The translations under genes were made by a program, and so were the position numbers. Below are positions 60,629 to 64,000 of a DNA stretch of 64,000 nt, piece after piece. The notes under the pieces were generated by a model, which was given only the letters and a program-made list of their open reading frames with translations, ran no database searches and was not told the origin of the DNA. Every line of letters starts with the position of its first letter. Position 1 is the first letter of the stretch. The DNA is from Pseudomonas graminis (GTDB taxonomy: Bacteria; Pseudomonadota; Gammaproteobacteria; Pseudomonadales; Pseudomonadaceae), in assembly GCF_013201545.1 (NCBI RefSeq), contig NZ_CP053746.1:3920501-3984500 (forward strand), read 5' to 3'.

Positions 60629-61979
60629 CTAGACCTCGGGTGATATGAGTGGCAGGAGCAGCGGCAGCAGTTGCGGTGGCAGCGACAGGCGCTGCACGGG
60701 GCGCGCGAGCCAGGAACAGTCCCAGCACACCGCCGGCCAGCAGGGCTGCCGATACCAGCAACAGCGCGTAGTCGTAGCTCTGGGTGGCGTCCTTGATCCA
60801 GCCCATGACGGGCGGCAGGCCAAGGCCGGCGATGTTGGCGATGGAGTTGATCAGCGCGATGGACGCCGCGGCCGCAGCGCCCGAAAGGTATTCGGTCGTC
60901 GTCGCCCAGAACACCGGCGTGGCCGCCCAGTTCAGGCCGACCGCCACCACCAGCAATCCGTAGGCCAGCCACGGATTGCTGGTCCACACCGCCAGCGCCA
61001 GCAGCACTCCGGCCGCCATCAGCGGCAGCGCCAGGTGCCAGCCACGCTCGCCCTTGCGGTCGGAATGGGTGCCGTTGAAATACATGAACACGCAGGCAAA
61101 CAAGAACGGCAGCGCCGACAGCACGCTGACAGTGAACGATTCCTGGCCGGACACCGATTTGACGATCAGCGGCAAAAACAGCGTGATGCCGATGGTGCCG
61201 AACGCTTGCAGCAGCCAGAACAGGCTCAACAGCCAGACCTGACGGCTGCGAAACGCAGTCTGCCAGGCGGCATGGTGGGAAATCGGCGAGTTCGCCTGTT
61301 CAGCCGCGATGGTGCGGCTTAGCCAGTCTTTCTGATCGGCGTGCAGCCAGTGTGTGCTTTGCGGCGAATCCGGCAGGTAGCGCAACACCACGACCCCAAG
61401 GATCACCGCCGGCAGGCCTTCCAGCAGAAACAGCCAGCGCCAGCCGCTGACGCCGAAATACCCGTCCAGGTGCAGAAACGCCCCTGACAGCGGCAAGCCA
61501 ATCACCGACGCCAGTGCGGCGCCGATGTAGAAGAACGACATGGCTTTGGCCCGATCGGTCTTCGGGTACCACTGCGACAGGTAATAAATGATTCCCGGGG
61601 TAAAACCTGCCTCGGCGGCGCCCAGCAGCAGGCGCATGCCGTACAGCTGATTCGCGCTCTGCACGAACGCCATGCCCGCGGCAACGATGCCCCAGGTGAT
61701 CATGATCCGCGCAATCCAGCGCCGCGCGCCGACCCGCGTGAGGATGACGCTGCTGGGGACTTCAAGAAGGATGTAGGTCAGAAAGAACAGTCCCACGCCG
61801 ATGCCATACATGCGGGCGGTCAGGCCCAGCTCGGCATTCATCTGCAATGCGGCAACGGAAATGTTCGACTTGTCGATGTACGCGACCATGTACAGCAGCA
61901 TCAGGAAGGGGATCAACTTGAGGTTGAGGCGCTTCATGGTGCTGGCGTGCAGGCCCGAATCCAGAGATGGCGTGGGCAT
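60609..61979 (-). CDS. MFS transporter of the anion:cation symporter family
   Basis: This encodes 456 residues from ATG 61979 with AGGAAG nearby; a longer frame from 62144 lacks support. LIPFLMLLYMVAYIDKSNIS, LEVPSSVILTRVGARRWIAR and the LLGAAEAGFTPGIIYYLSQW stretch are typical of ACS-family permeases (sugar-acid, phthalate or tartrate types). Twelve helices are present. It is the first gene of the pair with the hydroxyacid dehydrogenase. Confidence 0.9.
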   Translation of the reverse strand: MPTPSLDSGLHASTMKRLNLKLIPFLMLLYMVAYIDKSNISVAALQMNAELGLTARMYGIGVGLFFLTYILLEVPSSVILTRVGARRWIARIMITWGIVAAGMAFVQSANQLYGMRLLLGAAEAGFTPGIIYYLSQWYPKTDRAKAMSFFYIGAALASVIGLPLSGAFLHLDGYFGVSGWRWLFLLEGLPAVILGVVVLRYLPDSPQSTHWLHADQKDWLSRTIAAEQANSPISHHAAWQTAFRSRQVWLLSLFWLLQAFGTIGITLFLPLIVKSVSGQESFTVSVLSALPFLFACVFMYFNGTHSDRKGERGWHLALPLMAAGVLLALAVWTSNPWLAYGLLVVAVGLNWAATPVFWATTTEYLSGAAAAASIALINSIANIAGLGLPPVMGWIKDATQSYDYALLLVSAALLAGGVLGLFLARAPRAAPVAATATAAAAPATHITRGLDEAKAP

Positions 61980-62030
61980 GGGACTTCCTGTTGTTTTTAT
62001 AAAGGGAGCTGATAGGGAGCACTGACGTCC

Positions 62031-62059
62031 ACCATAGACGACATGTCCCGATACCTCAA
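62031..62059 (-). promoter_or_regulatory. Candidate promoter of the MFS/dehydrogenase pair
   Basis: On the minus strand TTGAGG (62059-62054) and TATGGT (62036-62031) are 17 bases apart. This is a reasonable sigma70 promoter about 50 bases from the MFS start. It is predicted from spacing and match only. Confidence 0.5.
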
Positions 62060-62073
62060 TATGTGATTGGTCA

Positions 62074-62088
62074 TCCCATATATAGGGA
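62074..62088. promoter_or_regulatory. Candidate operator TCCC-ATATATA-GGGA
   Basis: A short near-palindrome sits just upstream of the predicted -35 box of the MFS gene. An ATGTCCC copy at 62043-62049 is inverted relative to the GGGACAT at 62085-62091. A repressor or activator of the GntR or IclR type would fit. The regulator is not in view. Confidence 0.35.
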
Positions 62089-62124
62089 CATCCTTCAGTC
62101 GCGCGGGTCCCTTTGGCGGTGGGA

Positions 62125-62235
62125 ACTAGCTCACCGCAGCACATTGCGGGCCGGAGTCTGCTGATATACCGTCGCGCTCGGCCGTTGCAGATTACCGACG
62201 CTGGCCTGTCGTGTTATCCCAGGGATGAACTTCGA
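62125..62235 (+). pseudogene. Possible remnant of a LysR N-terminal domain
   Basis: In the frame that runs into the next gene, bases 62125-62220 translate as SSPQHIAGRSLLIYRRARP followed by LQITDAGLSCYP. This resembles the end of the LysR helix-turn-helix (R-x-R-x-x-x-LT-AG). The first helices and the remaining 200 residues are gone, and a stop lies upstream. It could equally be chance; only the LTxAG-like segment carries weight. Confidence 0.3.
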
Positions 62236-64000
62236 GTGGCGTATAAATCCAGCTCTATCGCAGGTGTCATCCGACGCCTGAACCGTGACTACTATTTGCC
62301 TGCCATTCAGCGCCCGTACGTGTGGACGCCGGATCAGATCGTTCGGCTGTTCGACAGCTTGCTCAAGGGTTACCCGATCAGCTCATTCCTTTTCTGGGAC
62401 ATCGAACCCGCCCAAGCCAAGACCCTGGACATTTACAAATTCGTCGAAGATTTCAAATACGGCGATTTTCACAACGAAACTGCCATCGTCACCGACCAGC
62501 ACCTGACGCTGGTTCTGGACGGTCAGCAGCGATTGACATCGCTGTTGATCGGCTTGCGCGGCACTTACAAGGTCAAGCTCAAAGGCAAGCGCTGGCAGAA
62601 CCCTGATTCATGGGTGCGCCAGAGTCTGTTCCTCGATCTGCTGAAAGACGCCAGCGACGAGGAATCCGAGTCGGACATTTCTTATGGATTGGCCTTTTTT
62701 GCCGCCGCGCCGGCGGAGCAGGAGGGGACACACTGGTTCCCCGTCAACAGCATCATGCAGTTCGACGACAAGGAGCTGTTCGACGCCTATGTCGAGAAAC
62801 TCCTCGATTCGCTGGAGTCCAGAGACACTTCCCGCACGGACTGCCGGATTGTCGAGCGCAACCTCAAGAAGCTGTATCACTCGGTGTGGGTCGACGAGTC
62901 GATCGCTTATTTCACCGAAACCAGTCGCTCCCTCGAGCGGGTGCTGGATATTTTTGTGCGGGCCAACGAGGGCGGGACCAAGCTCAGTAAGTCCGACCTT
63001 CTGCTGTCGACGATCACCACCACATGGGGCGATCTGAATGCGCGGGAAGAGATCTACAACTACGTCGATTACCTGAACAGCGGCCTCGCCCGGAACAACA
63101 GCTTCGACAAAGATTGGGTCATGAAAGCGTGCCTGGTGCTCTCCGATCTGCCCAACGCGTACAAGGTTTCGAATTTCACCAAGAAAAATCTGGATCTGAT
63201 CCGGCACAACTGGGACGGCATAAAAACCGCCCTGGAGATGACCGTGCGTCTGGCCAACGATTTCGGCATCGACCGCGAGACGCTGACAAGTGCCAACGCC
63301 TTACTGCCCATCGCGTACTACTTCTTCAAGACCTCGATTCGCTTCAATTCCACCAACGCCCGTGACGTCGAAGCGATGCAGGCCATGCACCGCTGGCTGG
63401 TCAAGGCGCTGCTGGCCAGTACATTCGGCGGCTCATCCGATGGCACCATCAGCCAGTCCCGCAAGATTATTCAAGAGAGTCTGGTGGTTAGCACCGAGTT
63501 TCCAGAACGGGCGCTGTTGTTGGGTCTGCGCCGGCAAAGCCAGATTGACTTCACCGACCCGCGCAGCCTGGATGACCTGCTGGCGCTCACCTATCAGGAC
63601 TGGACGACGTTCTTCGCGTTGTCACTGCTGCACCCGGACAAACGATGGGGAAGCGCGCAATACCACATCGACCATATTTTCCCCCAGGCCAGCCTGACCA
63701 AAGCCAGGCTGCTGAGCCAGGGTGTTTCGGAATGGACGGTGGACGCGTTCCTGCAGAGCAAGGACCGGATCAGCAACCTGCAGCTGTTGCCCTACCTGGA
63801 TAACATCGAGAAGTCCGACCAACCGTTTGACGTCTGGCTCGAAGGCCGCAGCAGCGCCTTCGTCGAGGACCATTCGATTCCGGCCGATGCCGGGCTGTAT
63901 CAGACCAGCCGTTTCCTGGACTTTCTCAACGCCCGGGAAGCGCTGCTGAAAGCACGCTTCGCCGGCATTCTTGGCTTCACGGGCGCAGGGCTGGTACAAG
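62236..64000 (+). CDS. DUF262/HNH protein, GmrSD-like nuclease, truncated by the window
   Basis: Open from GTG 62236 to the window end without a stop (588 codons seen). The N-terminal DUF262 domain has YYLPAIQRPYVW, GYPISSFLFW and LVLDGQQRLTSLL (Asp95 to Arg99); FVRANEGGTKLSKSDLLL follows near residue 240. Around residue 476 the HNH-like YHIDHIFPQ appears with ISNLQLLPYL behind it, as in DUF1524-type nucleases. This matches fused GmrSD-like proteins that restrict modified phage DNA, but not all DUF262 proteins do so. The GTG start gives VAYKSSSIAGVI, a common family start. Confidence 0.85.
   Translation, partial: MAYKSSSIAGVIRRLNRDYYLPAIQRPYVWTPDQIVRLFDSLLKGYPISSFLFWDIEPAQAKTLDIYKFVEDFKYGDFHNETAIVTDQHLTLVLDGQQRLTSLLIGLRGTYKVKLKGKRWQNPDSWVRQSLFLDLLKDASDEESESDISYGLAFFAAAPAEQEGTHWFPVNSIMQFDDKELFDAYVEKLLDSLESRDTSRTDCRIVERNLKKLYHSVWVDESIAYFTETSRSLERVLDIFVRANEGGTKLSKSDLLLSTITTTWGDLNAREEIYNYVDYLNSGLARNNSFDKDWVMKACLVLSDLPNAYKVSNFTKKNLDLIRHNWDGIKTALEMTVRLANDFGIDRETLTSANALLPIAYYFFKTSIRFNSTNARDVEAMQAMHRWLVKALLASTFGGSSDGTISQSRKIIQESLVVSTEFPERALLLGLRRQSQIDFTDPRSLDDLLALTYQDWTTFFALSLLHPDKRWGSAQYHIDHIFPQASLTKARLLSQGVSEWTVDAFLQSKDRISNLQLLPYLDNIEKSDQPFDVWLEGRSSAFVEDHSIPADAGLYQTSRFLDFLNAREALLKARFAGILGFTGAGLVQ

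Overview
The window reads as chromosomal DNA of a Pseudomonas of the syringae/fluorescens type. The grounds are: an H2-type type VI secretion locus in the order known from P. aeruginosa; an AlgE-type mannuronan epimerase; many GGGACCGGCTTTAGCCGGGAA-like REP and REPIN elements; a long dispersed intergenic repeat next to a DUF1534-like palindromic repeat; and high-GC codon use throughout. No rRNA, tRNA, CRISPR array or intact insertion sequence was recognised.

Layout. 1-723: the end of sixA and a MenI/YdiI-like thioesterase. 724-1458: gene-free repeat block. 1459-23193: a nearly complete T6SS. hcp is divergent from tssA-B-C-E-F-G-H, a sigma54 activator (sfa-like), a 46-residue lipoprotein, fha/tagH, tssJ-K-L-M, a PP2C phosphatase and a Ser/Thr kinase. 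Most genes overlap or nearly abut, so they are probably one transcription unit. The hcp/tssA interval carries three copies of TGCGCAA-N4-TTGCGCA, and a good -24/-12 promoter faces hcp. This fits control by the activator encoded inside the cluster. No VgrG, PAAR or obvious effector gene lies in the locus. 23285-23841: a decayed hicAB toxin-antitoxin pair. 24228-28084: an RbtT-type polyol permease and a large MscS-family channel.

28085-28879 is a second repeat block. It is followed by a NUC1 endonuclease, a DUF3053 lipoprotein, and a secreted calcium-dependent mannuronan C5-epimerase with RTX repeats. 33069-44867 holds mostly metabolic and regulatory genes: DUF1835, GNAT, two paralogous AraC regulators each divergent from an SDR dehydrogenase, a VOC protein, a saccharopine-dehydrogenase-like reductase, mntP with a yybP-ykoY manganese riboswitch, a GAF histidine kinase, and a LysR regulator divergent from a SnoaL/oxidoreductase pair. 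45112-47184 is a large delta-60/RTX protein whose C-terminal modules match those of the epimerase.

47581-51160 is a four-gene operon (UDP-glucuronate 4-epimerase-like, DPM-like GT2, LAB_N membrane protein, ArnT-like transferase). It ends in a clear terminator and looks like a lipid-linked uronic-acid pathway that decorates lipid A or LPS. 51220-59580 carries regulators and small enzymes, a REP-rich region that has been read into the 3' end of a regulator gene, and a citrate-type MFS transporter with an orphan periplasmic binding protein. It ends with a NYN/LOTUS protein. 59699-61979 is a hydroxyacid dehydrogenase with its MFS transporter. The window ends inside a DUF262/HNH (GmrSD-like) gene, a possible anti-phage nuclease. 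Assignments rest on reading translated sequence by eye and on family knowledge; no search was run.
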